This document shows, piece by piece, positions 7,136-14,641 of a stretch of DNA of 21,431 bases. Position 1 is the first letter of the stretch. The number at the start of each line of letters is the position of its first letter. The stretch is from a virus. The notes below the pieces were generated by a model. It worked only from the letters and a program-made list of their open reading frames with translations, was not told where the DNA came from and did no database searches. A program made the translations under genes and the position numbers. The stretch lies in the IMG/VR virus record IMGVR_UViG_3300007960_000244, positions 1-21,431 of that record. One strand, given 5' to 3'.

Positions 7136-7187
7136 TACAACATCGTGTATATGGCATTAAAACGACACTACAACAATGTATATAAAA
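7136..7187. repeat. Spacer repeat, copy 6
   Basis: The core GGCATTAAAACGA (7153-7165) is shared exactly with copy 3. It is flanked by two near-identical direct repeats, TACAACATCGTGTATAT (7136-7152) and TACAACAATGTATATA (7169-7184); the second resembles 5933-5948. Confidence 0.65.
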
Positions 7188-7192
7188 AATGC

Positions 7193-7435
7193 TTAGTAAC
7201 AGGGTACTATTAAATATTCGCCTTCAAATTTTTGCTTTTTATTTCTCCAACCTATTGCACCTTTTAAAGTTGGTTTTTCAGCAACTTCTTTAAAGCAACT
7301 CTTTGTTATGTATCCACTATTATCACCTATTACAGGGTCAAAGTCGTTAAAGTATACTTGCTCTCGTGTAGCAAAAATTTTAAATTTCATTTTCGGTTCT
7401 TTCATAATTTTAGCTTTTAAAGTCGCACTTTTCAT
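7193..7435 (-). CDS. Small hypothetical protein (80 aa)
   Basis: An 80-residue basic protein with Met at positions 1, 12 and 16; the later starts (MKEPKMKFKIFATREQVYF) are equally plausible, and nothing upstream decides it. The body (FKIFATREQVYFNDFDPVIG, SGYITKSCFKEVAEKP, LKGAIGWRNKKQKFEGEYLI) is beta-rich with several lysine/aromatic turns, like a small OB- or SH3-type fold. That is only an impression. It is the first unit of the cassette-like array, bounded by spacer repeats on both sides. Function unknown. Confidence 0.5.
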   Translation of the reverse strand: MKSATLKAKIMKEPKMKFKIFATREQVYFNDFDPVIGDNSGYITKSCFKEVAEKPTLKGAIGWRNKKQKFEGEYLIVPCY

Positions 7436-7438
7436 ATA

Positions 7439-7515
7439 CTAACCGTTGTACGCAATTAAAAAAGACATACAACTTTCATTTTTTTAAAAATATTACTCAT
7501 CTCTGTTTTGGTTAG
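7439..7515. repeat. Spacer repeat, copy 7: nested inverted repeat
   Basis: Outer arms CTAACC (7439-7444) and GGTTAG (7510-7515) are perfect complements. Inner arms GTTGTACGC (7445-7453) and ACATACAAC (7465-7473) pair over 9 bp on the - strand with two G-T wobbles. The stop codon of the DnaA-like gene (7512-7514) falls in the outer arm, as in copy 3. Confidence 0.65.
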
Positions 7516-7982
7516 GCAGGTATCATAAAGTTGTGTTCTCGGAACTTATTCTGAAGCTTTAGGATATCATACTTAAGCTTTGCAATTTCATTATCCTTAT
7601 CTTCTACTATAACCTCAAGCTTTCTGTAGTTTCTACCCATCTCAAGGAAATCTTCAAAGCTTGCATAGTTATCTCCTTTGTACTTTCTGACACACATATC
7701 ATAAGTGTATCTGTACCGTGCATTTGAAGCATAAAGATTATCATGAGTCTTACGATAATGTATTGCTGTAGCATGATTCTTATTTATAGCTCTGGCAGCT
7801 CCGGATATAGAGTGAGATTCCTCCCTTGTAATAATATTTATAGCAATTCTTCTAGCATCTACAAGGAGTCTGTCTCTGTTAGTACCTAAAAAGGCCTCTT
7901 TGTCAACCTTTATAAATCCGCATACTGCGTCTATAATAGATTCAACAGTATAGTTAAGTTGTAATGTCTTGTTATCAATCAT
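7512..7982 (-). CDS. DnaA domain IV-like DNA-binding protein
   Basis: A 156-aa protein whose residues 36-85 resemble the C-terminal DNA-binding domain of the replication initiator DnaA. DARRIAINIITREESHSISG is followed by AARAINKNHATAIHYRKTHD, matching the DnaA signature in which a helix-turn-helix contains (R/K)-(D/N)-H-(T/A)-T-x-x-H. The AAA+ ATPase and other DnaA domains are absent. A C-terminal helix (about 112-150, LEVIVEDKDNEIAKLKYDIL) looks like a coiled coil and could dimerise it. It may bind DnaA boxes in the phage origin or repress host initiation; either is inference. The start overlaps the upstream stop as ATGA. Confidence 0.7.
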   Translation of the reverse strand: MIDNKTLQLNYTVESIIDAVCGFIKVDKEAFLGTNRDRLLVDARRIAINIITREESHSISGAARAINKNHATAIHYRKTHDNLYASNARYRYTYDMCVRKYKGDNYASFEDFLEMGRNYRKLEVIVEDKDNEIAKLKYDILKLQNKFREHNFMIPA

Positions 7983-8173
7983 AGTGATTCAAGTAAATTG
8001 ATTTCTGTAATAGTTTTGTGATAAGCTTTTTGCAGAGCTTCAAACTCTGTTTTAGCTCGGATATCCCATTTAGAATTTGGAGACACATCTACAAGTCTAG
8101 ACATTTGATTGGTTATCTCATGTCTTCTCTGATAAAGATGTCGTAAAGCTATAGGAGTTTTAAAATTGTTCAT
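7979..8173 (-). CDS. Small hypothetical protein (64 aa)
   Basis: A 64-residue helical, basic protein (MNNFKTPIALRHLYQRRHEI at the start; EFEALQKAYHKTITEINLLE at the end), probably two helices forming a short hairpin. No family recognised. It starts just after a terminator and ends in a 4-nt ATGA overlap with the DnaA-like gene. The two are therefore translated together and may work together, for example as a partner of the DNA-binding protein; that link is inference from position only. Confidence 0.6.
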   Translation of the reverse strand: MNNFKTPIALRHLYQRRHEITNQMSRLVDVSPNSKWDIRAKTEFEALQKAYHKTITEINLLESL

Positions 8174-8177
8174 ACCT

Positions 8178-8219
8178 GTAAAAATTAAAGGGGATGCACT
8201 ATGTACACCCCCTCTAATT
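8178..8219 (-). terminator. Intrinsic terminator after the 248-aa gene
   Basis: On the - strand a stem of 5+5+2 bp with two mismatches (AATTA/TAATT arms, GGGG/CCCC core, 8183-8219) is followed by TTTAATTTTTAC. It lies directly after the stop at 8223 and just before the ATG at 8173. Confidence 0.75.
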
Positions 8220-8222
8220 CAT

Positions 8223-8969
8223 TTACAGGTCGTACACATCAGGATCATATATTTCTTGATCCATATTAGGAATACTGTATAACTCAGCATCTTCAGGGAG
8301 ATTTATATCCAATAGTTCTTCAAGCTCTTGTCTTCGTGATTCATCCTTAAAAAGGATATGGCTTATAGAACTGTCAAAATCCACCCCATGAAAATCAAGG
8401 ATCTTAAGTTTGTAATCTTCAGTCATCTCAGAGTATCTACCCTCTAAAAACTTATTAAAATCCCCCTGATAATACTTAGGTACCTCAAACAGATAAAGAA
8501 CTGTACTCTTTGTAGGATCTTCAGTCTTCATGTAGCACTTAAGCCTTTGCATAGATTGCTCTAGATTAGTGAACATTTTAAGTCCGGAGAATCTGAAGAG
8601 AACTGCAATGACATTACTTACATCCTTAGTACCTACAAAACAGTTAAGAAGAAACTTATCATAGTAATAAGTATTCCTATTGCCTGGAAGCATAGGTAGT
8701 ACAAACAGAGAGGCTTTAGTTCTGGATGCGATTATAAGATCATACACAGGCAGACCCATGATATCCCTACTTTCTATCCTGTTTATCCTATAAGGTAATT
8801 TACTAGAAGATATAGTGATCTTATCGCCTACTTTTATCCTACTCAATCCTGGGATATCAATAGATACTATCTTTCCATCTTCAGCTTTTTCTGCCTCTAC
8901 CTCTAGAGTGTTTGTAACAGACACACTTAACGGATCCTTTATGGATACTACTGTATTTCTTGCTCCCAT
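8223..8969 (-). CDS. Hypothetical replication-region protein (248 aa)
   Basis: A 248-residue protein with a beta-rich first third (NTVVSIKDPLSVSVTNTLEV, KIVSIDIPGLSRIKVGDKIT) that looks like a small barrel. A mixed alpha/beta middle follows (TYYYDKFLLNCFVGTKDVSN, VLFRFSGLKMFTNLEQSMQR), then an acidic tail (DINLPEDAELYSIPNMDQEI). I recognise no family and no catalytic motif. Its first 22 bases overlap the end of the FEN exonuclease gene in another frame, and a strong terminator follows it. The position suggests a DNA-metabolism accessory protein. The acidic tail is reminiscent of SSB or clamp-interacting proteins, but this is speculative. Confidence 0.65.
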   Translation of the reverse strand: MGARNTVVSIKDPLSVSVTNTLEVEAEKAEDGKIVSIDIPGLSRIKVGDKITISSSKLPYRINRIESRDIMGLPVYDLIIASRTKASLFVLPMLPGNRNTYYYDKFLLNCFVGTKDVSNVIAVLFRFSGLKMFTNLEQSMQRLKCYMKTEDPTKSTVLYLFEVPKYYQGDFNKFLEGRYSEMTEDYKLKILDFHGVDFDSSISHILFKDESRRQELEELLDINLPEDAELYSIPNMDQEIYDPDVYDL

Positions 8970-9793
8970 AGATCTAACGCATTTTGAATTTCCAACTCAG
9001 GAAGATCTATATTGTACTTAGACAGCTCAGAAGGATCTTTGAGCATATACACAAGATCTAAAGTCTCTTTAAATTTATCGATTTTATCCTTAACTTCAGT
9101 TTGATAGGATCTGTCCTGAGACTTTATTTTCTGTATATAAGACTGCAAAGCCCGTAAAGGGAAGTCTTCTTTCTTTACGTTATCTAAGATCTTGGTAGCT
9201 TTAGCTGCACCTATGCCAGGTATACCGGGGATTCCATCTACACTGTCACCAGATAAGGTCTGAAGCCATAGAAAATGCCATGCATCATCTTCAGATGTAT
9301 CTATCCACTCCTGTTTACTGTAGTTGTAATGCTTACCAGGTATCTGCCGTATAACATCTTTGTCAGGACTGCAGATTATAAACTCCAAACCAAGTTCTTT
9401 CTCTTTCTGTTTGTATAATCCCATGCAATCATCTGCCTCTAGGCTATCTACCGTGCAGAAATTCCACTCTTGTTTAGCATAAGCTTTCAATCCTTGCAGT
9501 TCAGGAGGTGCGGTCTTACCTTTTCTATTGCCCTTATAAGGTTTGGTAATACCTATCTCTCTTCTAAACGTGTCATAAGGAGTGAGAAAAGCTACATACT
9601 GATGAGTTTCACACTTATCAAGAATGTCTATCATGAATGAATCCAGCTTGATCTTACATTCTTCAAACGTACTTTCAACCATGCAGTAATAGAGGAGACT
9701 ATCGGCATCTATAAGACACACTCTATTTTCACTCTTATACTGTGGAGATTCAGGTTCCCATACATCGCTTACATGTTTTAATATTTCTAACAT
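8948..9793 (-). CDS. FEN-family 5'-3' exonuclease
   Basis: A 281-aa protein with the acidic residues of T4 RNase H/T5 D15-type 5' nucleases in order: LIDADSL (Asp29, Asp31), SLEADD (Glu119, Asp121, Asp122), CSPDKD (Asp144, Asp146) and SGDSVDGIPG (Asp183, Asp186). The helix-hairpin-helix-like DNA-binding element GIPGIPGIGAAKA follows at 187-199. Such enzymes bind two metal ions and remove RNA primers and 5' flaps during replication or degrade DNA 5' to 3'. Length matches stand-alone phage enzymes (about 280-300 aa). Since the phage polymerase is family A, this protein probably supplies the flap-trimming activity that cellular Pol I carries as an N-terminal domain. It begins just downstream of the rIIB terminator. 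Confidence 0.92.
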   Translation of the reverse strand: MLEILKHVSDVWEPESPQYKSENRVCLIDADSLLYYCMVESTFEECKIKLDSFMIDILDKCETHQYVAFLTPYDTFRREIGITKPYKGNRKGKTAPPELQGLKAYAKQEWNFCTVDSLEADDCMGLYKQKEKELGLEFIICSPDKDVIRQIPGKHYNYSKQEWIDTSEDDAWHFLWLQTLSGDSVDGIPGIPGIGAAKATKILDNVKKEDFPLRALQSYIQKIKSQDRSYQTEVKDKIDKFKETLDLVYMLKDPSELSKYNIDLPELEIQNALDLWEQEIQ

Positions 9794-9812
9794 TATTCTT
9801 CGTTCACACTAT

Positions 9813-9852
9813 TAATAAAAAAGGACCGAGCACAATTAAGTACCCGGTCCCT
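9813..9852 (-). terminator. Intrinsic terminator after the rIIB-like gene
   Basis: On the - strand GGACCG (from 9850-9845) pairs perfectly with CGGTCC (9828-9823) across a 16-nt loop, followed at once by TTTTTTATTAAT. It is a classical rho-independent terminator, 18 bases after the stop of the rIIB-like gene. Confidence 0.88.
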
Positions 9853-9869
9853 GCTGATCTCCAAACAAC

Positions 9870-11051
9870 TTAAACTAAAGACTGTAGTCTTTTTAAGTCT
9901 GCTGTTTGCTTTTCCACTGCCTCAATATGAACTGAAACAGCTTCTTCTAACATGGCTTTCCATTGCTCATCAGTTGCTTTAGCATAAGTAGAACTGTGGT
10001 ATATAGAACCATTAACACCTGCTAACGAACTATGTACAAAGTACTCCTTGCATCGGATGGCACCGTCCACATCATCTGGAACTGCACCTACATGCATAGG
10101 ATCGATGAAGACATTGTGTATCTCACCGCTATACCATGCTATGTATTTTAATCCGCCTACATGAAGACCTGGAACACATGATCTATTGTCGTCAATGTCT
10201 ACCATATCCCAACTGTCTAGTGCATGCTTGCAACCTACTTTAATGAAATGCCCATTAGAATCATATCCATTAGGTCCTTCACAACTGAAAGAATCTCCTC
10301 TATTACCCATTACAGAAGGTTCAAATAGTCTATCCTCTACATGTTCCGGCTTACCATCAGAGTCAATCTCACCTGTATCAGGGTTGAAAGTTCTTGCATA
10401 ACGTAGAACTCTACGAGGTTCACCATCTTCATCTGCCTCATACTTATACTCGATCTCTCTAGAAACCTTGTAGCCATTGAGTAGACCCTCTTTAGTGATC
10501 TTCATTTGGTACATAGTAGCTCTTTCTTCAGCTGCTTCCTCTGTAAGACCATGCTCCTCCATAAACTCTTGCTTAAGTTTAGGGTGTACATACTTCATAT
10601 TTACAAAGTTGAAGAACTTCTCACCAAAAGCAGCGCCTTTACCTTCCTTATTAAGGTTAGGATTACGCAAGAATCTTACCCACATACGTACAAGAGGCAT
10701 GAAATCTATACCCTTATCCTGAGAATAGATGATTCTATCCACCAATGCTTGAGGCATAGCAATATCTGATGTCTGATCATTGTAGTGTAGAAAGAACTCT
10801 TTGGACATAGGATCTACTTTGATGTATTCACACTCTGTTTCTATAACAGACCCTATATACTCCTTAGAATTAAGGATTAGCTGTTCGCCTTCTGCGATAA
10901 TACTATTATATTCATCTATGGTTTCAGCATTTTCAGCTGCATCAGCCAAAGATTCCATAGTATCGTAAATAGCTTGAACGAAAGGCATTGAAAACGGAGT
11001 CTCACCGCATGAACCAACTATTTGGTCATCAATAACATTAATTGTTATCAT
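9870..11051 (-). CDS. rIIB: rIIB-like protein
   Basis: A 393-aa protein resembling T4 rIIB. The best evidence is the C-terminal third: SCVPGLHVGGLKYIAWYSGE, then NVFIDPMHVGAVPDDVDGAI and RCKEYFVH. This follows the family pattern C-x-x-G-L-H-V-G-x-x-x-Y, then V-(N/D)-P-x-D-V-x-x-V-P and R-C-x-x-Y. It lies right after a GHKL ATPase gene like rIIA, the same pairing as in T4. In T4 the rII proteins protect the phage from RexAB exclusion and affect lysis timing; the mechanism is unclear. The 39-bp gap before it and the terminator after it suggest separately tuned expression. The N-terminal part is acidic, helical and not assigned. Confidence 0.8.
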   Translation of the reverse strand: MITINVIDDQIVGSCGETPFSMPFVQAIYDTMESLADAAENAETIDEYNSIIAEGEQLILNSKEYIGSVIETECEYIKVDPMSKEFFLHYNDQTSDIAMPQALVDRIIYSQDKGIDFMPLVRMWVRFLRNPNLNKEGKGAAFGEKFFNFVNMKYVHPKLKQEFMEEHGLTEEAAEERATMYQMKITKEGLLNGYKVSREIEYKYEADEDGEPRRVLRYARTFNPDTGEIDSDGKPEHVEDRLFEPSVMGNRGDSFSCEGPNGYDSNGHFIKVGCKHALDSWDMVDIDDNRSCVPGLHVGGLKYIAWYSGEIHNVFIDPMHVGAVPDDVDGAIRCKEYFVHSSLAGVNGSIYHSSTYAKATDEQWKAMLEEAVSVHIEAVEKQTADLKRLQSLV

Positions 11052-11090
11052 TTGTAACAGTTTTATAAATTAAAGATACGTAAATTACTT

Positions 11091-13832
11091 TTATTGTAAT
11101 AATGCTAAGGCATGTTTTATAAGAGCCTCTTTATCCCACTCCCACTGATCCCTGTCATAGAGTTTAATATACTTCTTGATCTCATCTGCAGTATCATTAT
11201 GCATAAGAGAATGACAAGGCATATGACTAAGTACAGGATCAAGTACTGAAGCATAAGACTTAAGTTCTTCAAACAGACTTAGCATATCAAGGTCAGCTAC
11301 ATTAGCTCCAACGATATCGGTAAAGACAAAAGTTTCAAAGCTCTTCTGAGCTATCTTCTTATCTCTATCCTCATCTTCAGAGTCCAGGCTTGCACAATAC
11401 AGTTGGAACTTATACAGCTCGTCCAGTCTATCCCAAATAGGATTCTTATTATTTTGACTGATTGCCCAAAAGTATTGGCTATACTTATCAAGATAGTCCC
11501 TAAGAGTCTTTGCTTTACTTGATATCTTACTGTCAATACGGTTAAAAGACCTAAGATAATTGTCAAAGAAAGGCCAAACATCCCCTATCCTACGAATAGT
11601 ATAAGCTGTCCGTACAGATGGATGTGTCTCGATAGTATTATGACTTGTTCTAAAGAAGAAGAAATTATCTATATGAGACAAAGCATTTGCTTTTTCTATC
11701 CTCTTTATAGCAGAGCTACTAAGTCTGATCAATTGAGGATAGTTGTCATCTTCTACATACGGCTTCTCCCTATCTCTGCACCAAGAATTATAATGCACAG
11801 AAGGACTAAGAGTAAACAAAGCTCTAGGAACTTCACCCCAAAAAGCATAGTTATTAAGAGGGGGTGCAGAAGGATAGAGTATACCTGCTGCCATGACAAG
11901 CGTCTCTTCATCCTCTTTACCACCATAATACACTTCCTTTTCTGTAGTTATAAGATCCTTACCTCTTGGCTCTACCTTATCCCACGTCCATGTCTTACGA
12001 GAAACACTTCTATGAGCATCAGGATCATACCTTAGAGTAAAACCTACCTCTTTGTTCTCAAGAGCACGTTGCTCTGCAGGAGTAAGTGCGTCCTCTTTAA
12101 GCTCAATATCCTTAGCCTTCTCAAAGAAATCTGCAGGTACTTCTACTTCATCGTAAGAGTTTACTTTAGAATCACTTTCAATAAGTTTTTCCAAAGCATA
12201 GTACTTACTTTTCTGCACCTCAATAAGATCAGATAAACTCTCTTCAAGCTCTTTTATAGAATCGTCTTTAGACTCTTTGTCCACCCATCCTTTAAAAATG
12301 ATAGATATAAAACTACCTTTATCTAAACCTTTACAGATGTAAAGATCTTTAACCTGATTGTAGTTATTATCCTTAATATAGATGGACTCAAAGTTGAAAG
12401 ATTGCCACGAGGTTACATCCTCTCTCTTTATCTTACCCCTGTAGTCTACAGTAACTTTTTCAACTTTGATCCTATTACCAAAGAAGTTACTTACAGGTAA
12501 GAACTTAAGATCAGAATTACCAGGGAACTCTGGAGACAGATCATCATTATTAATGATGTTAGACATCCTATTGATGATATCATCAGAGTTGTTTCTATGG
12601 AAGATCTTAGTACACTGCTCAAGCCAGTCAAAGATCTCAGTTGAGTTCTGTAGCTTTTCTTCTACGATCTGAGATGCCTCTTCTGTAGCCTTATTTATAA
12701 CGGATAGGATATATGCCTTTGTAGCATCATTCCAGATGACTTTCTCACGAGATGGAGTAACACTTACACCCTCTTGTATGACTATCTCTTTACCTGTCTC
12801 ATCACGATAAGTCTGACGCATAGGACACTTAAAACCTATAGATCCATACATATCCTGCAACTCCAACTCACGGAAATCTACATAGCCATAGTTGATACCT
12901 GACTCATCAGATGGATCTTTCACAATAACGATGTGAGGCCTGTTGAACACAGTACCATTACTGATGATCAAAGATTCAGAGTTGTATACTACTTCAGCTT
13001 TAGTAGAATTACTTCTGTAAGTGAACTCTCTTCCGTCCTCTTCTATCTCTTTAACAGTAAAATTTACACCGTCAATATAGATCAACTGCTGGTCTACAGC
13101 ATCACGAAAAGAATACCGGTTATGTTTCTTAACCCCGAAACTTACCTTGGTATTGTTCTTCTCATCTGTCTTCTCATAGTATACTTTAGTACCATCACTG
13201 AATGTTATAAAGTCATTCATAGTACCATCTTTAGCAAACTTAGAGATGACAAACTCAGTACGATAAGGATAGCAGGCACACTTGAATCTTCTACCATTAT
13301 GTACAGTTTCCACTGTATACATAGCAACACCTGTAGAGAATGCAACCTTTGCACCCAAACCGAAAGCACCAAAGCCCTCTGAGGTATTACGCTTAGTAGA
13401 ATAGCCCAGACTAAGTACACCTTCGAGTCTTTTATCTCCAAGACCTACACCGAAATCCTGAACAATGAATGTGTCACAGAATCCTGTACCTTCTTCCTGT
13501 ATGTATGTGAGTTCAACTGTGTTGTTCTCAGTATCAAGGTGCTTCAGATCATAGTATGTAGGATCAAAATTGCTATCCTCATACTGATCTCCATGCCTCT
13601 CGATATAATAGTCCTCAACCTTGGCTTTGCCTGTGAGGATCTCAATAGCTACTTCTTTCTCCCGTTGCGAATCCCACGCATTTGTGGTCAACTCACGAAC
13701 AGTAGACTGAATAGGAGTAGAATATTGAGTCTGCTGTAAGATGTCATACACAAGCTTTTCAGCTCCTGCATCAATCTTCTTTTCGACACCTTTAGTTCCA
13801 GTGTCTTGCCGATCAATAGTTTTTATACTCAT
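11091..13832 (-). CDS. rIIA: rIIA-like GHKL ATPase
   Basis: A 913-aa protein with a Bergerat (GHKL) ATP-binding fold at its N-terminus. STVRELTTNAWDS carries the N-box Glu47, Asn51 and Asp54; IVQDFGVG carries the D-x-G-x-G motif (Asp126-Gly130); and SEGFGAFGLGAK (151-162) is the glycine-rich lid. This is the domain of Hsp90, MutL, gyrase B and T4 rIIA. The rest is a large, charged body without other motifs I recognise. Adjacency to an rIIB-like gene makes rIIA the best name; a MORC- or Hsp90-like role is the alternative. T4 rIIA is about 725 aa, so this one is longer by roughly 190 residues. Its ATG follows the stop of the upstream ORF without a gap. Confidence 0.82.
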   Translation of the reverse strand: MSIKTIDRQDTGTKGVEKKIDAGAEKLVYDILQQTQYSTPIQSTVRELTTNAWDSQREKEVAIEILTGKAKVEDYYIERHGDQYEDSNFDPTYYDLKHLDTENNTVELTYIQEEGTGFCDTFIVQDFGVGLGDKRLEGVLSLGYSTKRNTSEGFGAFGLGAKVAFSTGVAMYTVETVHNGRRFKCACYPYRTEFVISKFAKDGTMNDFITFSDGTKVYYEKTDEKNNTKVSFGVKKHNRYSFRDAVDQQLIYIDGVNFTVKEIEEDGREFTYRSNSTKAEVVYNSESLIISNGTVFNRPHIVIVKDPSDESGINYGYVDFRELELQDMYGSIGFKCPMRQTYRDETGKEIVIQEGVSVTPSREKVIWNDATKAYILSVINKATEEASQIVEEKLQNSTEIFDWLEQCTKIFHRNNSDDIINRMSNIINNDDLSPEFPGNSDLKFLPVSNFFGNRIKVEKVTVDYRGKIKREDVTSWQSFNFESIYIKDNNYNQVKDLYICKGLDKGSFISIIFKGWVDKESKDDSIKELEESLSDLIEVQKSKYYALEKLIESDSKVNSYDEVEVPADFFEKAKDIELKEDALTPAEQRALENKEVGFTLRYDPDAHRSVSRKTWTWDKVEPRGKDLITTEKEVYYGGKEDEETLVMAAGILYPSAPPLNNYAFWGEVPRALFTLSPSVHYNSWCRDREKPYVEDDNYPQLIRLSSSAIKRIEKANALSHIDNFFFFRTSHNTIETHPSVRTAYTIRRIGDVWPFFDNYLRSFNRIDSKISSKAKTLRDYLDKYSQYFWAISQNNKNPIWDRLDELYKFQLYCASLDSEDEDRDKKIAQKSFETFVFTDIVGANVADLDMLSLFEELKSYASVLDPVLSHMPCHSLMHNDTADEIKKYIKLYDRDQWEWDKEALIKHALALLQ

Positions 13833-14201
13833 TTAAAACAATCTTTCTTTAACATGATTAATAATTTCATTTGTCTTATCACTGATAAAATATTTAGGGT
13901 AAGGTATCACACGTTCATAAGCACGAGATTTTATATACCTCAATCGAACAGTATGTTCTTCTTTAGGTACCTCGTACTGACCTTCTTGCACAGGTATCCA
14001 ATCCACCTCATAAGGTAAATTTTCTACTATATCTGTTTTAAATGGATGACTGCCATTAGGCTGCCAACTCCAGACCTTGCAATCGCCTTTACGTACTCTG
14101 TGAATTATACCCGGCTGTATGCCGTTGTAGTATGATAGACCTATAAGGTCCCCTCTTTCTAAAGATCTTAACCAGTTTAAGTGCTGGTCACTGTGTATCA
14201 T
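13833..14201 (-). CDS. Hypothetical protein (122 aa)
   Basis: A 122-residue, beta-rich basic protein: ERGDLIGLSYYNGIQPGIIH, then RVRKGDCKVWSWQPNG and a tyrosine/proline-rich section ending INHVKERLF. The early part resembles small KOW- or SH3-like barrels, a fold-level impression only. It overlaps the preceding endonuclease gene by ATGA and its stop touches the rIIA ATG, so it is probably made in step with both. Function unknown. Confidence 0.6.
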   Translation of the reverse strand: MIHSDQHLNWLRSLERGDLIGLSYYNGIQPGIIHRVRKGDCKVWSWQPNGSHPFKTDIVENLPYEVDWIPVQEGQYEVPKEEHTVRLRYIKSRAYERVIPYPKYFISDKTNEIINHVKERLF

Positions 14202-14641
14202 AACTTTAGTATTTCCTGTATACAGATATCTACTTGTAATTTGTTAGTAGGCATGAATAGAACTGTAGGCTTACCTGTAGAAGCTATGTATCTCTTAAAC
14301 AGTTTCCACCGCATAGGAAAAGATTCATTAGCTCTACCTTTTGTTTCTATAACCCAGTTCATATCAGGACAGGTAAAGTCAGGTGTGTATGTTATAGACC
14401 TTATAGCATTTTGCACAGGTGCAAACTTCTTATATCTGAACTCCCAAGATTGTGATATAGGTTTAAACCCTTCTACGAGAGTAAATTTATCCTCTTCGTA
14501 CTTAAATTTTATCTTGGCTTTCTTAAGCTCTTTATAAGCATGCGCCTCAAGTCTTGACTTGAACTTGATACCATCTATAACTGTAGCCTTACTCTTTATA
14601 AGACTTACACCTTTTCGTCTACCTTTTCTTTTAGTTGCCAT
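14198..14641 (-). CDS. PD-(D/E)XK endonuclease, Holliday-junction/DUF1064-like
   Basis: A 147-aa protein with a basic N-terminus (ATKRKGRRKG), GIKFKSRLEAHAYKEL with its nuclease-type Glu32, a beta strand pair, then YTPDFTCPDMNWVIETKG. The last segment is the P-D-x(n)-E-x-K catalytic signature (PDF and ETK), and ends in a helix-rich tail. Similar small phage nucleases are annotated as endonuclease I-like or DUF1064; they cleave branched DNA and resolve replication and packaging intermediates. Its position next to the primase and SSB genes fits that job. It overlaps the end of the primase gene by 37 nt; the basic N-terminus within the overlap looks genuine. The subfamily is less certain than the fold. 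Confidence 0.8.
   Translation of the reverse strand: MATKRKGRRKGVSLIKSKATVIDGIKFKSRLEAHAYKELKKAKIKFKYEEDKFTLVEGFKPISQSWEFRYKKFAPVQNAIRSITYTPDFTCPDMNWVIETKGRANESFPMRWKLFKRYIASTGKPTVLFMPTNKLQVDICIQEILKL

Larger units (their letters stand above)
5658..7511 (-). other. Cassette-like array of six small genes separated by repeated spacers
   Basis: Within 1.85 kb, six short unrelated - strand genes (51-80 aa) alternate with 70-154-nt spacers. Every spacer carries, just 3' of the upstream gene, a version of one core: on the + strand about CGTTGTACGCAATTAAAACGA, usually with CTAAC or GTTAG in the flank. Elsewhere in this operon genes overlap or nearly touch, so the spacing itself is abnormal. Two spacers form nested inverted repeats like integron attC sites. 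No integrase gene is in the window. Cassette array is my interpretation; the repeated cores are seen directly. Confidence 0.6.

Noticed and set aside
6906-7157. Longer version of the 68-aa protein, starting at 7157
   Set aside because: The added 15 residues would be translated from the repeated spacer core at 7136-7157, which recurs elsewhere as noncoding sequence; the ATG at 7112 gives a protein that starts in normal-looking sequence.
5658-7511. CRISPR array
   Set aside because: The repeats are imperfect and irregularly spaced, and the intervals are coding genes of different lengths rather than uniform spacers.
11040-11090. Bacteroidota-type promoter before the rIIB-like gene (TATCTTTA on the - strand)
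   Set aside because: The -7-like element lacks the final G and I found no convincing -33 TTTG at the right distance.
11622-12035. 137-aa open frame opposite the rIIA-like gene
   Set aside because: Antisense shadow of a well-supported coding region; no recognisable domain.
12933-13382. 149-aa open frame opposite the rIIA-like gene
   Set aside because: It lies wholly within the strongly supported rIIA-like gene on the other strand, and has cysteine- and isoleucine-rich shadow composition and no motif.
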